A stretch of 64,000 nt of DNA from Phenylobacterium aquaticum (GTDB lineage: Bacteria > Pseudomonadota > Alphaproteobacteria > Caulobacterales > Caulobacteraceae). Under the pieces are notes generated by a model, which saw nothing but the letters and a program-made list of their open reading frames with translations, had not been told where the DNA came from and made no database searches. The position numbers and the translations under genes are program-made. The stretch's first letter is position 1; each line of letters begins with the position of its first letter. Shown in pieces: positions 8,861 through 18,802 of this stretch. Location: positions 24,215 through 88,214 of the forward strand of contig NZ_JALDPT010000022.1 of assembly GCF_022695515.1 (NCBI RefSeq), in the 5' to 3' direction.

Positions 8861-10065
8861 GCGCCGGGTCGGGGGCCGCCCGCTCCCATGCCCGGCTTGC
8901 CCGCGCCGTGCTTGCCGGCGCCGCCGCCGATCCGCACCGGCTGGCCGGGCTGCAGCTTGTTCAGCCCGTCAGCGACCAGCTTCTCGCCCAGGGTGACGCC
9001 GTCCTTGATCTCGACGAAGCCGTCCTGGCGCACACCGGTCACGACGGGGCGCTGTTCGGCCACGAGCTTTCCGCCCTGGTCGTTGATCACATAGACGAAG
9101 GCGTTGTCGCTCAGGACCGACAGGGCCGATTCCGGCGCGGACGGCGCCTGGCGCACGCCCTCGGCGATACCGACGCGCAGCATCATGCCCGGCTTCAGCT
9201 TATGGCCGGGATTGGGAAACTCGGCGCGGGCGGTGAGCGCGCGGGTCTTCTCGTCGATCCGGGTGTCCAGCTTGGCGATGCGGCCGGCGATCTTGACGCC
9301 CGGATAGGCGTCGACCGAAGCGGTGATCATCTGGCCCTCATGCACCGCGGCCAGGTCCCGGTCGGGGATCTGGAAGTCGACCCGGATGGTGTCGATGGCG
9401 TCCAGGGTGACGATGGCCGCCCCCGGATTGATCAGGGCGCCCGGCGCGATGTCGGACAGGCCGACCACGCCGGCGAACGGCGCGCGGATCACCCGGTCGC
9501 CCTGCCGGGCCTGGGCCGCGGCCACGTCGGCCTTGGCCGAGAGCCAGTTGGCCTCATAGAGATCCACGGCGGACTTCGAGGCGAACCCCTTGTCGGCCAG
9601 CGTCTTCCAACGCTGATATTCGCGCTCGGCCTGGAGGGCCTTGGCCTGGCTCTGGACGAGGCCCGCATCCTGCTCGCTGGCCTTCAGCTCGACCAGGACC
9701 GCGCCCTTGGCGACGCTCTGGCCCGGCGTGAACCGCACCTTGTCCACCAGCTGGGTGGTCGCCGCCGTCAGGGTGACGGACTGCCGCCCCTTGGCCACGC
9801 CCAGCACGTCGATGGTGTCGGTGAAGGTGCGCGGCGCGACGACCACGACCGAGACCTGGGTCGGTCCGCCGCCGCCGGGGCCGCCCATGCGACGTCCGCC
9901 CTGCCCGCCGCCGCCGCCCGGCCCGCCCGCCTTGGACGCGGAGGCGCCAGGAGGGCCGCCCGCGGGGTCAGCCTTCTTGCCGAAGAGGATCTTGGCGCCC
10001 CCCACGACGATCATCAGGATCAGCACAAGGACCGCGCCGGCGAGGAAGAAATGGCGTCGCAACAA
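8857..10065 (-). CDS. RND efflux periplasmic adaptor subunit (membrane fusion protein)
   Basis: This protein of 402 residues is the periplasmic partner of the RND permease that follows with a 4-base overlap. It has an N-terminal membrane anchor (residues 7-28) and then a very Gly/Pro-rich linker (about residues 33-75). The lipoyl half-motifs, a coiled-coil hairpin around LVQSQAKALQAEREYQRW, the second lipoyl part (RAPFAGVVGLSDIAPGALIN) and beta-barrel domains follow, with a Gly-rich C-terminal tail. The order is typical of MexA/AcrA-type adaptors. The start at 10065 was chosen because it keeps the whole anchor. Confidence 0.92.
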   Translation of the reverse strand: MLRRHFFLAGAVLVLILMIVVGGAKILFGKKADPAGGPPGASASKAGGPGGGGGQGGRRMGGPGGGGPTQVSVVVVAPRTFTDTIDVLGVAKGRQSVTLTAATTQLVDKVRFTPGQSVAKGAVLVELKASEQDAGLVQSQAKALQAEREYQRWKTLADKGFASKSAVDLYEANWLSAKADVAAAQARQGDRVIRAPFAGVVGLSDIAPGALINPGAAIVTLDAIDTIRVDFQIPDRDLAAVHEGQMITASVDAYPGVKIAGRIAKLDTRIDEKTRALTARAEFPNPGHKLKPGMMLRVGIAEGVRQAPSAPESALSVLSDNAFVYVINDQGGKLVAEQRPVVTGVRQDGFVEIKDGVTLGEKLVADGLNKLQPGQPVRIGGGAGKHGAGKPGMGAGGPRPGA

Positions 10066-10246
10066 GGCCTAAGGAACTCCGTCGCCTCTGAAATGTCAGG
10101 CGCTAAAGGGGCAAATCACCAGCGCTCTTATGGCCTTAAACTGCGGGTCGTCCAGTGACTGCAGCATGTCGATCCATTGCGTCGTGGAAATAACCACGCC
10201 GATTGGCGAAACCCCGCCGGTTATCGGCGCGAAATCCCGCTAGGGC

Positions 10247-10278
10247 GCAAAGAAAACGGGCGCCCCGAGAGGCGCCCG
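10247..10278 (-). terminator. Rho-independent terminator of the class II aldolase gene
   Basis: The perfect 8-bp stem CGGGCGCC/GGCGCCCG (10257-10264 and 10271-10278) with a 6-base loop is followed on the minus strand by TTTTCTTT. It lies about 50 bases past the stop of the aldolase-family gene. The remaining bases between it and the adaptor start hold no gene; an imperfect inverted repeat (ATAACC/GGTTAT) lies at about 10189-10223. Confidence 0.85.
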
Positions 10279-10330
10279 CAGAATGCCGTTATGCGAGCCC
10301 TTGAAACGCCGGGCCCGCGGAGCGCAATCG

Positions 10331-11101
10331 TCAGGCGTCGTAGCCCGGCGACTCCTTGTCCAGCCGGCGCAGATTGCCCGGCCAGGCCAGCTTGCCGCCC
10401 AGGCCGCGCATGGTCTGGCCGCGAACCTCATCCTGGGCCGCTTGAGGCGCGATCAGCACGTTCTCGCGGCCGGCCGACAGCGCCATGACCTGCATCTTAC
10501 AGGCGCGCTCCAGGTAATACATGTTCAGCCAGCAATCGGAGGCGGTCTCGCCGGTGGTCAGCGTGCCGTGATTGCGCAGCAGAACCATGGGCTTGTCGCC
10601 GACATCGGCGATCAGGCGCTCGCGCTCGTCGAGGTTCAGGGCGATGCCTTCATAGGTATGATAGGCGAGCTTGGGCAGGCAGATCAGAGCGTGCTGCGAC
10701 AGCGGCAGCAGGCCTTCCTGCTGGGCGGCGACAGCCACGCCCTGGTCGGTGTGCAGGTGCATCACGAACATGGCGTCTTCCCGGGCCGCGTGGATGGCCG
10801 AGTGGATCGTGAAGCCCGCCGGATTGATGAAATAGGGCGTGTCCTGGAGGATGTTGCCGTCCAGGTCGATCTTCACCAGCGACGAGGCGGTGATCTCGCC
10901 GAAGAACATGCCGTAGGGATTGATCAGGAAGTGGTGCTCCGGCCCCGGAATGCGGGCGGAGATGTGGGTGTAGATCATGTCGTCCCACCCGTTCAGCGCC
11001 ACAAGGCGATAAAGGGCGGCGAGTTCGACGCGCGCTTCCCACTCTTCGGCGCTGACCTTGCCCTTGAGCGAGTTCACGCCAACCAGCGAACCATCGGCCA
11101 T
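10331..11101 (-). CDS. Class II aldolase/adducin family protein
   Basis: This cytoplasmic protein of 256 residues has the class II aldolase fold. The metal-site histidines sit in the MHLHTD motif (about residues 116-121), and a third metal His lies in LRNHGTL (about residue 180). The N-terminal part contains GWDDMIYTHISARIPG and the INPYGMFFGEI segment normally seen in this family. Family members cleave or epimerise sugar phosphates, or act as decarboxylase-like enzymes; the substrate is unknown. The ATG at 11101 was chosen over upstream in-frame codons because it gives the conserved MADGS.. start. It is followed by a clear terminator. Confidence 0.87.
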   Translation of the reverse strand: MADGSLVGVNSLKGKVSAEEWEARVELAALYRLVALNGWDDMIYTHISARIPGPEHHFLINPYGMFFGEITASSLVKIDLDGNILQDTPYFINPAGFTIHSAIHAAREDAMFVMHLHTDQGVAVAAQQEGLLPLSQHALICLPKLAYHTYEGIALNLDERERLIADVGDKPMVLLRNHGTLTTGETASDCWLNMYYLERACKMQVMALSAGRENVLIAPQAAQDEVRGQTMRGLGGKLAWPGNLRRLDKESPGYDA

Positions 11102-11196
11102 GGCGGCCTCCCCTGTCCAAATCCAAACGATTGTTGGACCCAGAGTCGCGCCGGGGGGCCGCAGCGTCAAGCGCTGCTTCGTCTATCGGCTTCGGT

Positions 11197-11385
11197 TCAG
11201 CCTTTCGGGCCCTTGGCCGAGGCCTTGCGGGCGCGCTCCAGCTCGGCGCCCTCGGCGCCGTCCAGCGCCTGCTCGGCCTCGCGCGCCTTCTCGTCGACCG
11301 GGCCCTTGCGAACGAATTCCGCCTCCGCCTTGTCGAAACGGCGAGCGGCGTCGTAGTCGCCCTCGCCCTGGATCTTGTCGGCCAT
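11197..11385 (-). CDS. Small charged hypothetical protein
   Basis: This 62-residue, very hydrophilic protein has many Ala, Glu, Lys and Arg residues and is predicted helical throughout (DYDAARRFDKAEAEFVRKG, then VDEKAREAEQALDGAEG). No membrane segment or known motif is seen. Start ATG is at 11385 with GGAGG about 6 bases upstream on the coding strand, which supports real translation. Similar short charged proteins are common in Caulobacteraceae. It lies between the aldolase and peptidase genes on the same strand. Confidence 0.6.
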   Translation of the reverse strand: MADKIQGEGDYDAARRFDKAEAEFVRKGPVDEKAREAEQALDGAEGAELERARKASAKGPKG

Positions 11386-11438
11386 GGGAACCTCCTTGGG
11401 TGGCTCCCGGATAGAACTCCGCGGCGACGGGGATGTTC

Positions 11439-12866
11439 CTACTTGCCGCCGCCCAGGCTCTTGATCAGGCCGTACTGGAACTGCAGGCCCTCATAATAGG
11501 CCTTCTCGGAAATGCGCTCGTCGCGGCCATGGGCGCGGTTGTCGTCGGCGTCGTACCAGACCGCCGCCATGGCGTAGCTCGGAATGCCCACGGCGCGGGT
11601 GTAGATCGAGTCCGAGGCGCCCAGGTCCATGTGCGGGGCGATGGTCACGCCCGGCCATTCGGCGTGGATGACCGCGCTGAGCTTGGCGTTCAGCGCCGGA
11701 TCGAGCGGCGAGTCGGGCGCCGGATTGGCGGGCGTATAGACCTTGATCGCGATCTTGGGGTCGTTGATCACCTCGGCCAGCTTGGCCTGAACCTGGGCCT
11801 GGCTGTCGACCGGCATCATCCGGCACTGGATCAGCGCGCTGGCCCGCTGCGGCAAGGCGTTCTCGGCGTGGCCGCCGGACAGGCCGGTGGCGACGCAGGT
11901 GGTCCTCAGACGTGCGTTGCGCTCCGGCGTCGCGCTTAGCCGGGCGGCGGCGGCGAGGTCCGGCGGGGTCTGGGCCACGGCCTTCAGATCGGCGGCGGTC
12001 TGGCCGCTGGCCTGGGCGGCGGCGACCAGGAAGTCGCCGCGCGTCGTGGGCGTGGTCTCGACCGGGAAGCTGTAGGCGGCGATCTTGTCCAGCGCCTTGG
12101 CCAGCTCATAGATGGCGTTGTCCGGCTCGGGGATCGACGAGTGGCCGCCCTTGTTGGTCGCCTCGATCTGGAAGGTGACGAACACCTTCTCGCTGGTCTG
12201 GATCCCGTAATAGAGCGGCTTTCCCTCGCGGGTCGCGCCGCCGCCGCCGTCGGGATTGATCACCAGCCCCGCATCGATCAGGTCGCGGTGGGTCTTCACC
12301 AGCCACTCGACCCCGTTGGCGTCGCCGCTCTCCTCGTCCGAGGTGAAGGCGAAGATCAGGTCGCGGTCGGGGGTGAACCCCTCCTGCTTCAGGCGGATCA
12401 GGGCGGCCAAGACGATGGCGTCCTCGCCCTTCATGTCCTGGACGCCGCGGCCGTACCACCAGCCGTCCTTCTCGGTGAGGGCGAAGGGCGGAACGGTCCA
12501 GTCCTCCGGCTTGGCCTCGACCACGTCCAGGTGGCCGATCCACAGCACCGGCTTGGCCTTGGGCGCCTTGGCGCGCAGCCGCACCACCACCTGGCCCTGG
12601 TTCGGATGCTCGGGCATGACCAGCAGCTGGGCGTCGGCGTCGCTGAACCCCGCCGTCTTCAGCCGGGCCAGCACGGCCTTGGCGGCGACCAGGGTGCCAT
12701 GGTCATGCACCGTATTGATCGCGATCAGCTCTTTCAGAATGTCGTGGGCGAGCGCCTGGTTCGCCGCCGGCGGCAGGGGCGCGGGCTTGGCGGCGGGCGC
12801 CGCTTGCGCCGCACCGGCGAGCAGCAGGGCCGAAAGGCCGCCGAGCAACAGGGTCCTGGTCGTCAT
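11439..12866 (-). CDS. Exported M20/M25/M40 family metallopeptidase
   Basis: This protein of 475 residues has a signal peptide (residues 1-22, ending AAQA-AP) and is probably periplasmic. The catalytic zinc motifs of the M20 family are present: GHLDVV (about residues 111-116), GRGVQDMKGE with the bridging Asp, and the general-base pair in TSDEESG. A dimerisation domain with GGHSSIPEPDNAIY lies in the middle. Relatives cleave dipeptides or acylated amino acids. It stands alone on the minus strand after the selU gene and has no paired transporter. Confidence 0.9.
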   Translation of the reverse strand: MTTRTLLLGGLSALLLAGAAQAAPAAKPAPLPPAANQALAHDILKELIAINTVHDHGTLVAAKAVLARLKTAGFSDADAQLLVMPEHPNQGQVVVRLRAKAPKAKPVLWIGHLDVVEAKPEDWTVPPFALTEKDGWWYGRGVQDMKGEDAIVLAALIRLKQEGFTPDRDLIFAFTSDEESGDANGVEWLVKTHRDLIDAGLVINPDGGGGATREGKPLYYGIQTSEKVFVTFQIEATNKGGHSSIPEPDNAIYELAKALDKIAAYSFPVETTPTTRGDFLVAAAQASGQTAADLKAVAQTPPDLAAAARLSATPERNARLRTTCVATGLSGGHAENALPQRASALIQCRMMPVDSQAQVQAKLAEVINDPKIAIKVYTPANPAPDSPLDPALNAKLSAVIHAEWPGVTIAPHMDLGASDSIYTRAVGIPSYAMAAVWYDADDNRAHGRDERISEKAYYEGLQFQYGLIKSLGGGK

Positions 12867-12907
12867 GTCCCACCTACCGCAAACACAATCACGTCTATTG
12901 AGCGCGG

Positions 12908-13975
12908 CTAACTGGCGGAGTCGAGCCCGGCCGCCAAGCCCATGATCTCGTCCGCGGCGCGTTCCTGGCTGCCTGCCGAAAGATCGCTCAGGGCGATCAC
13001 GCCCAGCCGGGGCCGCTGGTCCTTGCGGGCGGACCGGTCATAGGCCGGGTCGTAGTGGTGCTCCATCAGCGCCGACGCCAACTCCTCGAACGCCCCGGCC
13101 CCGGCCAGGCCGCGCCAGTTCTCCAGCCGCTTCTGGCCCGGATAGACCGGCAGCCGGGCGAAAGCGGCGTCCAGCTCGACGGGGTTGCGGATGATGTCGC
13201 CATAGGCCGTGACCAGGTAGCGGGCGCGGGCGTCCAGGGGCGCCGTGATCTCCACCCGCGGCGCGGCCTGCATCGCCTTCCAGATCACCGGCGGGGTCAT
13301 CCGCTCGCCGATCTTGCTGGATTCCGCCTCGACGAAGATCGGGCGGGCCGGATCCAGGGCGTCCAGCTCCGCCAGCAGCCGGCTCTCGAACATCTTCTGG
13401 CTGGGCTGCTCCCGGCCGATCGCGCCGAACAGGGACCCGCGATGGGCGGCCAGCCCCTCCAGGTCCAGGGTCTGCAGGCCGCGGGCCGCCAGGCGGCCGA
13501 GGATCTCGGTCTTGGCCGTGCCGGTGTGGCCGTCGAGCAGCACGAGCCTGAGGTTCTGCGCTTCCTCATAGAGGCGCGCCGTCACGGTCCGCCGATAGGT
13601 CTTGTAGCCCCCGGTCAGCAGGGTGACCGGCCAGCCCACCTGGGACAGGATGGTGGCCATGGCGTTGGACCTCTGCCCGCCGCGCCAGCAATAGATCAGC
13701 GGGCGGAAGCTGGCCGGCCGGTCGGCCAGGGCCCCCTCCAGGTGCCGCGCGATGTTGCGGGCGACATGTGCCGCGCCGATGCGCCGGGCCAGGAACCGGG
13801 ACTGCTGGACATAGATCGTCCCCACCTCTGCCCGCTCGGCATCGTCCAGAACCGGCAGGTTCTCGGCGCCCGGCATGTGGTCCTCGGCGAACTCGCCGGG
13901 ACTGCGAACGTCGAGGATCGCGTCGTAATATTTCAGCGACTGGGCGTCGACCGCCTCGGTGTGCCGGATCTCCAT
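12908..13975 (-). CDS. mnmH: tRNA 2-selenouridine synthase
   Basis: This enzyme of 355 residues (also called SelU) replaces sulfur with selenium in the wobble 2-thiouridine of tRNA-Lys, -Glu and -Gln. The N-terminal rhodanese domain has its catalytic cysteine in YCWRGG (Cys96, equivalent to the essential Cys of the E. coli enzyme) and starts with the [18 protein letters not shown] motif. The C-terminal half has a P-loop (GHTGTAKT). It is divergent from selD across about 100 bases, so the selenophosphate supplier and its user lie back to back. The start is ATG 13975. Confidence 0.95.
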   Translation of the reverse strand: MEIRHTEAVDAQSLKYYDAILDVRSPGEFAEDHMPGAENLPVLDDAERAEVGTIYVQQSRFLARRIGAAHVARNIARHLEGALADRPASFRPLIYCWRGGQRSNAMATILSQVGWPVTLLTGGYKTYRRTVTARLYEEAQNLRLVLLDGHTGTAKTEILGRLAARGLQTLDLEGLAAHRGSLFGAIGREQPSQKMFESRLLAELDALDPARPIFVEAESSKIGERMTPPVIWKAMQAAPRVEITAPLDARARYLVTAYGDIIRNPVELDAAFARLPVYPGQKRLENWRGLAGAGAFEELASALMEHHYDPAYDRSARKDQRPRLGVIALSDLSAGSQERAADEIMGLAAGLDSAS

Positions 13976-14077
13976 GGCCGACTGTTAGCATCTCCGTTCG
14001 CCGTGAGGCGAGCGGCTGGTCGGCGGCGCGGGGCAGGCCTAAGAGAAGCCCTGCCCTTCTATCGTCCGGACACGCCC

Positions 14078-15133
14078 ATGACCGCTCCCGTTCGCCTGAC
14101 CTCCCTCGCCCATGGCGGCGGCTGCGGCTGCAAGATCTCTCCGGCCGTGCTGCAGGACATCCTGGCGCGGATGCCCGCTGCCGCGGCCTTCCCCAATCTG
14201 CTGGTGGGGACCGAGACCTCGGACGACGCGGCCGTGTGGCGGCTGAACGACGGTCAGGCCCTTGTGGCCACCACAGACTTCTTCATGCCGGTGGTCGACG
14301 ATCCCTTCGTCTTCGGCCAGATCGCGGCGACCAATGCGCTCTCCGACATCTACGCCATGGGCGGCAAGCCGATCCTGGCGCTCGCCATTGTCGGCATGCC
14401 GATCGAAAAGCTGGCGCCCGAGACCATCGGCCAGATCCTGGCGGGCGGCGCGGCGGTCTGCGCGGCGGCGGGCATTCCGGTGGCGGGCGGCCACTCGATC
14501 GACAGCGTCGAGCCGATCTACGGCCTGGTCGCCCTGGGCCTCGTCCACCCCGACCGGGTGCTGAAGAATTCCGCCGCCCGGGCCGGCGACGTGCTGATCC
14601 TGACCAAGGCCCTGGGGGTCGGCGTGCTGAGCGCCGCCTTCAAGCAGGAGAAGCTCGACGCTGCGGGCTATGACGCCCTGGTGGCCTCGACCACCCAGCT
14701 CAATGCGGTGGGTCCCGCCCTCGCCGAGCTCGACGGCGTCCACGCCATGACCGACGTCACCGGCTTCGGCCTCCTGGGCCACGCCCTGGAAATGGCCCGC
14801 GGAGCCGGCCTGACCGCCGTGATCGACCCCCACGCGGCCGCCCTGCTGCCCGGGGTCGAGGCCCTCGCCAAGGCCGGAGTGCGCACAGGCGCCTCGGTGC
14901 GCAACTGGGCGAGCTACGGCGCCCAGGTCGGCGGGGCCGACGCCCTGGACGACGGGACGCGGGACCTGCTGTGCGATCCCCAGACCAGCGGCGGGCTCTT
15001 GATCGCCGTCGATCCCGCCCAGGCCGACCAGGTCATGGCGCTCGTCCAGGCCCAGGGATTCGGCCTGGCCCGCAGGGTCGGGGCGCTTCAGGCGCGGAGC
15101 GGCGATGCGCCGCCCCTCGTGCTGCGCGGCTGA
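14078..15133 (+). CDS. selD: Selenide, water dikinase (selenophosphate synthetase)
   Basis: This 351-residue enzyme makes selenophosphate from selenide and ATP. The catalytic loop HGGGCGCK is at residues 12-19; the key position is an ordinary cysteine (Cys16), not selenocysteine, and Lys19 is present. The C-terminal part has [15 protein letters not shown] and the [10 protein letters not shown] motif. The start ATG at 14078 matches the family length. Together with divergent mnmH it supports selenium use in tRNA; no selA, selB or tRNA-Sec lies in the window. It is convergent with glpK, 9 bases apart. Confidence 0.96.
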   Translation: MTAPVRLTSLAHGGGCGCKISPAVLQDILARMPAAAAFPNLLVGTETSDDAAVWRLNDGQALVATTDFFMPVVDDPFVFGQIAATNALSDIYAMGGKPILALAIVGMPIEKLAPETIGQILAGGAAVCAAAGIPVAGGHSIDSVEPIYGLVALGLVHPDRVLKNSAARAGDVLILTKALGVGVLSAAFKQEKLDAAGYDALVASTTQLNAVGPALAELDGVHAMTDVTGFGLLGHALEMARGAGLTAVIDPHAAALLPGVEALAKAGVRTGASVRNWASYGAQVGGADALDDGTRDLLCDPQTSGGLLIAVDPAQADQVMALVQAQGFGLARRVGALQARSGDAPPLVLRG

Positions 15134-15142
15134 GGCGGCTCG

Positions 15143-16642
15143 TCAGGCCTTGGTCCGCACCCGGGCCACGGCGTCGAGCCAGCGGGCATAGGCCCCCTCG
15201 CGGATGTGGCTGCTGACCGCCGGCTCATGCCGGTCCGTCGAGGGGCGCGCCGCGGCGGCCTCCTCGATCGTAGCGTAGACCCCGGCCCCCAGCCCGGCGA
15301 ACAGAGCCGCGCCCAGCGCCGTCGTCTCCTGATAGGTCGCGCGGCCGACGGCCACCCCGGTCAGATCGGCCAGGCGCTGGCTGAACCAGGCCGACCGCGA
15401 CATCCCCCCGTCGATCCGCAACTCGACCCCGGCGCCGAAGGCGTGGGGCGCATCGGCCCGCATCGCCTCGATCAGGTCGCGGGTCTGCAGGGCGCAGGCG
15501 TCGAAGGCCGCCTGGGCGATTTCTGCCAGGCCCGTGTCACGGGTCAGGCCGAACAAGGCGCCGCGGGCGTCGGCGTCCCACCAGGGCGCGCCGAGGCCCG
15601 TGAAGGCCGGCACCATCACCACCCCGTGATCGGCGCGCGCGGTCTGGGCCAGGGCCTCGACCCCGCCGCCGCCGCCCGCGACCTCCAGCCCCTCATTGAC
15701 CCATTGCAGGGCGGCGCCGGCGATGAAGATCGAGCCCTCCAGGGCATAGGTCGTGCGTCCCGCGACGCGGGCCGCCACCGTGGTCAGCAGCCGGGCGCGC
15801 GAGACCGCGAAGGTCTCACCCGTATTGACCAGCATGAAGCAGCCGGTGCCGTAGGTGGCCTTCATCTCGCCCGGCGCGACGCAGCCCTGACCCATCAGGG
15901 CCGCCTGCTGGTCGCCGGCCACGCCGCGGATCGGCACGGCGGCGCCGAGCAGGGCCGGATCGGTCGTCCCATAGTCCGCCGCGCAATCAAGCACGGTCGG
16001 CAGGATCGCCGCCGGCACCTCGAACAGGGCCAGCATCTCGGCCGACCACGCCTGGGCCTTCAGGTCGAACAGCAGGGTGCGCGAGGCGTTGGTGGCGTCG
16101 GTGGCGTGGACGCGCCCGCCGGTCAGGTTCCAGATCACCCAGCAATCCATGGTGCCGACCAGCAGCTCGCCGGCCTCGGCGCGGGCGCGCAGGCCCGGCG
16201 TCTCATCGAGCATCCAGGCGATCTTGGTCCCGGAGAAATAGGGATCGAGCAGCAGGCCCGTGACCTCGCTGACCCGCGGCTCGTGGCCCGCGTTGCGCAT
16301 CCGTTCGCAAGTCGCGGCCGTGCGGCGGTCCTGCCAGACGATGGCCTTGCGGACCGGCTGGCCGGTGGCCTTGTCCCAGATCACCACCGTCTCGCGCTGG
16401 TTGGTGACGCCGATGGCGGTGACCTCGGCCATGGTCCGGCCGGCCTTCTCGACCGCCTCGCGCAGCACCTCGACGCTGGTCCGGAAGATCTCGGTCGCGT
16501 CGTGCTCGACCCAACCGTCGGCCGGATAGAACTGCTCCAGCGGACGCCCGGCCTCGGCCAGGGCCTGGCCCTTGGCGTCGAAGAGAATGGCGCGGGTTGA
16601 GGTCGTGCCCTGGTCCAGGGCCAGGATCAAAGGCTCGGCCAA
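15143..16642 (-). CDS. glpK: Glycerol kinase
   Basis: This cytoplasmic enzyme of 499 residues is an FGGY-family kinase that converts glycerol to glycerol 3-phosphate. The N-terminus ILALDQGTTSTRAILFD is the phosphate-binding motif. GVTNQRET, the glycerol-contacting WQDRRT segment, and GTGCFMLVNTG are all present. The start is TTG at 16642: GGAGG lies 6 bases upstream, and the Val before it is GTT and cannot start. A longer frame to 16693 would add residues not found in the family. No glpD or glpF lies next to it. Confidence 0.94.
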   Translation of the reverse strand: MAEPLILALDQGTTSTRAILFDAKGQALAEAGRPLEQFYPADGWVEHDATEIFRTSVEVLREAVEKAGRTMAEVTAIGVTNQRETVVIWDKATGQPVRKAIVWQDRRTAATCERMRNAGHEPRVSEVTGLLLDPYFSGTKIAWMLDETPGLRARAEAGELLVGTMDCWVIWNLTGGRVHATDATNASRTLLFDLKAQAWSAEMLALFEVPAAILPTVLDCAADYGTTDPALLGAAVPIRGVAGDQQAALMGQGCVAPGEMKATYGTGCFMLVNTGETFAVSRARLLTTVAARVAGRTTYALEGSIFIAGAALQWVNEGLEVAGGGGGVEALAQTARADHGVVMVPAFTGLGAPWWDADARGALFGLTRDTGLAEIAQAAFDACALQTRDLIEAMRADAPHAFGAGVELRIDGGMSRSAWFSQRLADLTGVAVGRATYQETTALGAALFAGLGAGVYATIEEAAAARPSTDRHEPAVSSHIREGAYARWLDAVARVRTKA

Positions 16643-16715
16643 AACGGTCCTCCGCTCAAACTGGGGCAGTACGCCTGCGCTGTTCCGCCACATTCATAGT
16701 CAGCGGCTTGTAACC

Positions 16716-17909
16716 ATGTTTTCATCCGACCCGGAGCAGATTCGCCAGCGCGTTTGTTCCAGAGTGGAATTGAGGAATTCGGCGTTGTCCGTCGCGGCCA
16801 AGACCCAGGAGATTCTCTCCCTGGCCCGTAGTCGGGCCGTGCAGGACCGTGAACGCCTGCTCCTGGCCATTGTCGACCTGTGCGATGCTGGCGACGGCGC
16901 GACGGCGGTGATGGAATCGCCGCCGGTCCAGGCCCTGCTCTCCTCCATCTTCATGAGCCTGGTGGTCGAGGCCGAGCGCGACATCCGCCGCCGGCTGGCC
17001 GAAAAGCTGGCCGACGCCGAATGGGCGCCGGTCGCCCTGATCAATGTGCTCGCCCTGGACGACATCGAGATCGCGCGGCCCGTGATCGCCTCCAGTCCGG
17101 TCCTGAAGGACAACGATCTGGTGCGCCTGCTGGTCGAAGCCACCATCGAGCATCAGATCGAGGTCGCCCGCCGGCCCCAGCTCGGCGCGCCCGTCGTCGC
17201 CGCTATCCTGGAGCAGAACGAGCCGGCCGTGCTCACCGCCCTGGCGGGCAATGTCTCCGCCCAGGTCAGCCGCGACGACCTCAAGCGCCTGATCGGCGCC
17301 GCCCGGCGGATCGCCGCCCTGCGCACCCCCCTGTCCCGCCACCCGGGCCTCACCGACGATCTGGCCCGCGAGCTCTATGTCTGGGTGGGCCAGGCCCTGC
17401 GCAACAGCCTGGCGGCCCGCTTCCGCCTGGACCAGACCGCCCTCGACGCGGCCATCGCCGAGTCGATCCGCGAGGCCCACGGCGGCGTGGTGTCCGAGGT
17501 CGACGGCACGGTGGTCTTCCCCCAGGAGGACGAGCGCGCCGAGATGGAGAAGCGGCTGCTCGCCAAGCTCGACCAGGCCGGCCAGCTCCGCCCGGGCTAC
17601 CTGCTGCGCGCCCTGCGCGAACAGAAGCTCAGCCTGTTCATCGGCGGCCTGACCACGCTCGGCCGCTTCGATCCCGACCAGATCCGCCGCGCCATCGATT
17701 CGGATCGCCCGGAGCTGCTGGCGCTGGCCTGCGCCTCGGTGGGTATCGACCGCAGCGTCTTTCCGACCATTCTCGAGCTGGTCCGCGAGCTGAATGACGG
17801 CCATCCCGGCGGCGGCGCGGAGGGCGCGCGACGGGCGGCCGGCGCCTTCGGCCCCTTCGCTCCGGACATCGCGCGCACCGCCTTCACCAAGGCCCTCGCC
17901 AAGGTTTGA
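16716..17909 (+). CDS. DUF2336 domain protein (first of two)
   Basis: This protein of 397 residues is predicted all-helical and cytoplasmic. The conserved core [20 protein letters not shown] (about residues 86-105), then [18 protein letters not shown] and the [20 protein letters not shown] segment, is the DUF2336 signature, a HEAT-like repeat family common in Caulobacteraceae with no assigned function. The ATG at 16716 was chosen because upstream in-frame residues read antisense of glpK. A second member lies 2.2 kb away at 20154. It precedes NAD kinase by 34 bases and may share its transcript. Confidence 0.85.
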   Translation: MFSSDPEQIRQRVCSRVELRNSALSVAAKTQEILSLARSRAVQDRERLLLAIVDLCDAGDGATAVMESPPVQALLSSIFMSLVVEAERDIRRRLAEKLADAEWAPVALINVLALDDIEIARPVIASSPVLKDNDLVRLLVEATIEHQIEVARRPQLGAPVVAAILEQNEPAVLTALAGNVSAQVSRDDLKRLIGAARRIAALRTPLSRHPGLTDDLARELYVWVGQALRNSLAARFRLDQTALDAAIAESIREAHGGVVSEVDGTVVFPQEDERAEMEKRLLAKLDQAGQLRPGYLLRALREQKLSLFIGGLTTLGRFDPDQIRRAIDSDRPELLALACASVGIDRSVFPTILELVRELNDGHPGGGAEGARRAAGAFGPFAPDIARTAFTKALAKV

Positions 17910-17943
17910 CAATCCGGCCCAATCCCGCGCTTCTGGCGCCTGC

Positions 17944-18726
17944 ATGTTCAAGGCCGAACCCCACGTGACTCGCCTCGCCTTCCTGGCCAGTGATCGGTCC
18001 GAGGCCCAGGAGGCCCGGGACGCCCTCGCGCTCCGCTACGGCGACGCCGGCGCGGAGTCCGCCCAGGTCATCGTCGCCCTCGGCGGTGACGGCTTCATGC
18101 TGGAAGTGCTGCACGCCCATATGGCCTCGGGCCGGCCGATCTACGGCATGAACCGCGGTTCGGTCGGCTTCCTGATGAACGAGTACAGCGAGGACGACCT
18201 CCTGGAGCGGATCAACGCCGCCGAGCGCGCCGTCATCCATCCGCTGTCCATGCGCGCCGTCGACGCCCATGGAACGGTGCACAACGCGCTCGCCATCAAC
18301 GAGGTCTCCCTGCTGCGCCAGACCCGCCAGACGGCCAAGCTGCGCATCTCGATCGACGGCAAGGTGCGGCTGGGCGAGCTCTCCTGCGACGGGGCGCTGG
18401 TCGCCACCCCCGCGGGGTCGACGGCCTATAATCTCTCCGCCCACGGCCCGATCATCCCGCTGGACGCCCGCGTTCTGGCCCTGACCCCCATCAGCGCCTT
18501 CCGCCCGCGCCGCTGGCGCGGCGCCCTGCTCGCCCACACCGCCCGGGTCTCGTTCGAGATCCTGGAGGCCGACAAGCGGCCGGTCAGCGCCGTGGCCGAT
18601 AATTTCGAAGTGCGCGACGTGCTGGAAGTTCACGTTGCCGAAGATCGCGACAAGAGCATGATCATGCTGTTCGACGCGGGACGGAGTCTCGAGGAACGCG
18701 TGCTTGCGGAGCAATTTTCTGTTTGA
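17944..18726 (+). CDS. nadK: NAD kinase
   Basis: This cytoplasmic enzyme of 260 residues phosphorylates NAD to NADP. The GGDG motif lies at residues 47-50 ([10 protein letters not shown]), with the Asp as catalytic residue. The second conserved segment [20 protein letters not shown] is intact. At about 260 residues it is the short alphaproteobacterial type. Start ATG 17944 follows the DUF2336 gene on the same strand. Confidence 0.94.
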   Translation: MFKAEPHVTRLAFLASDRSEAQEARDALALRYGDAGAESAQVIVALGGDGFMLEVLHAHMASGRPIYGMNRGSVGFLMNEYSEDDLLERINAAERAVIHPLSMRAVDAHGTVHNALAINEVSLLRQTRQTAKLRISIDGKVRLGELSCDGALVATPAGSTAYNLSAHGPIIPLDARVLALTPISAFRPRRWRGALLAHTARVSFEILEADKRPVSAVADNFEVRDVLEVHVAEDRDKSMIMLFDAGRSLEERVLAEQFSV

Positions 18727-18802
18727 TTATAAGGCCTTGCCGCCTCATTCGTTGTTAACGGATCGCCGCTAGGCTGAGTCGACCTATTTCAGGAGCCACG
18801 TT

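Noticed and set aside
6107..9094. Very long open frame on the + strand opposite the RND permease
   Set aside because: It is antisense to a clear RND gene, with Gly/Arg/Asp-rich composition and no domain; high GC removes stop codons by chance.
14110..14135. SelD as a selenoprotein
   Set aside because: The catalytic position is a normal TGC cysteine codon and no in-frame TGA is present.
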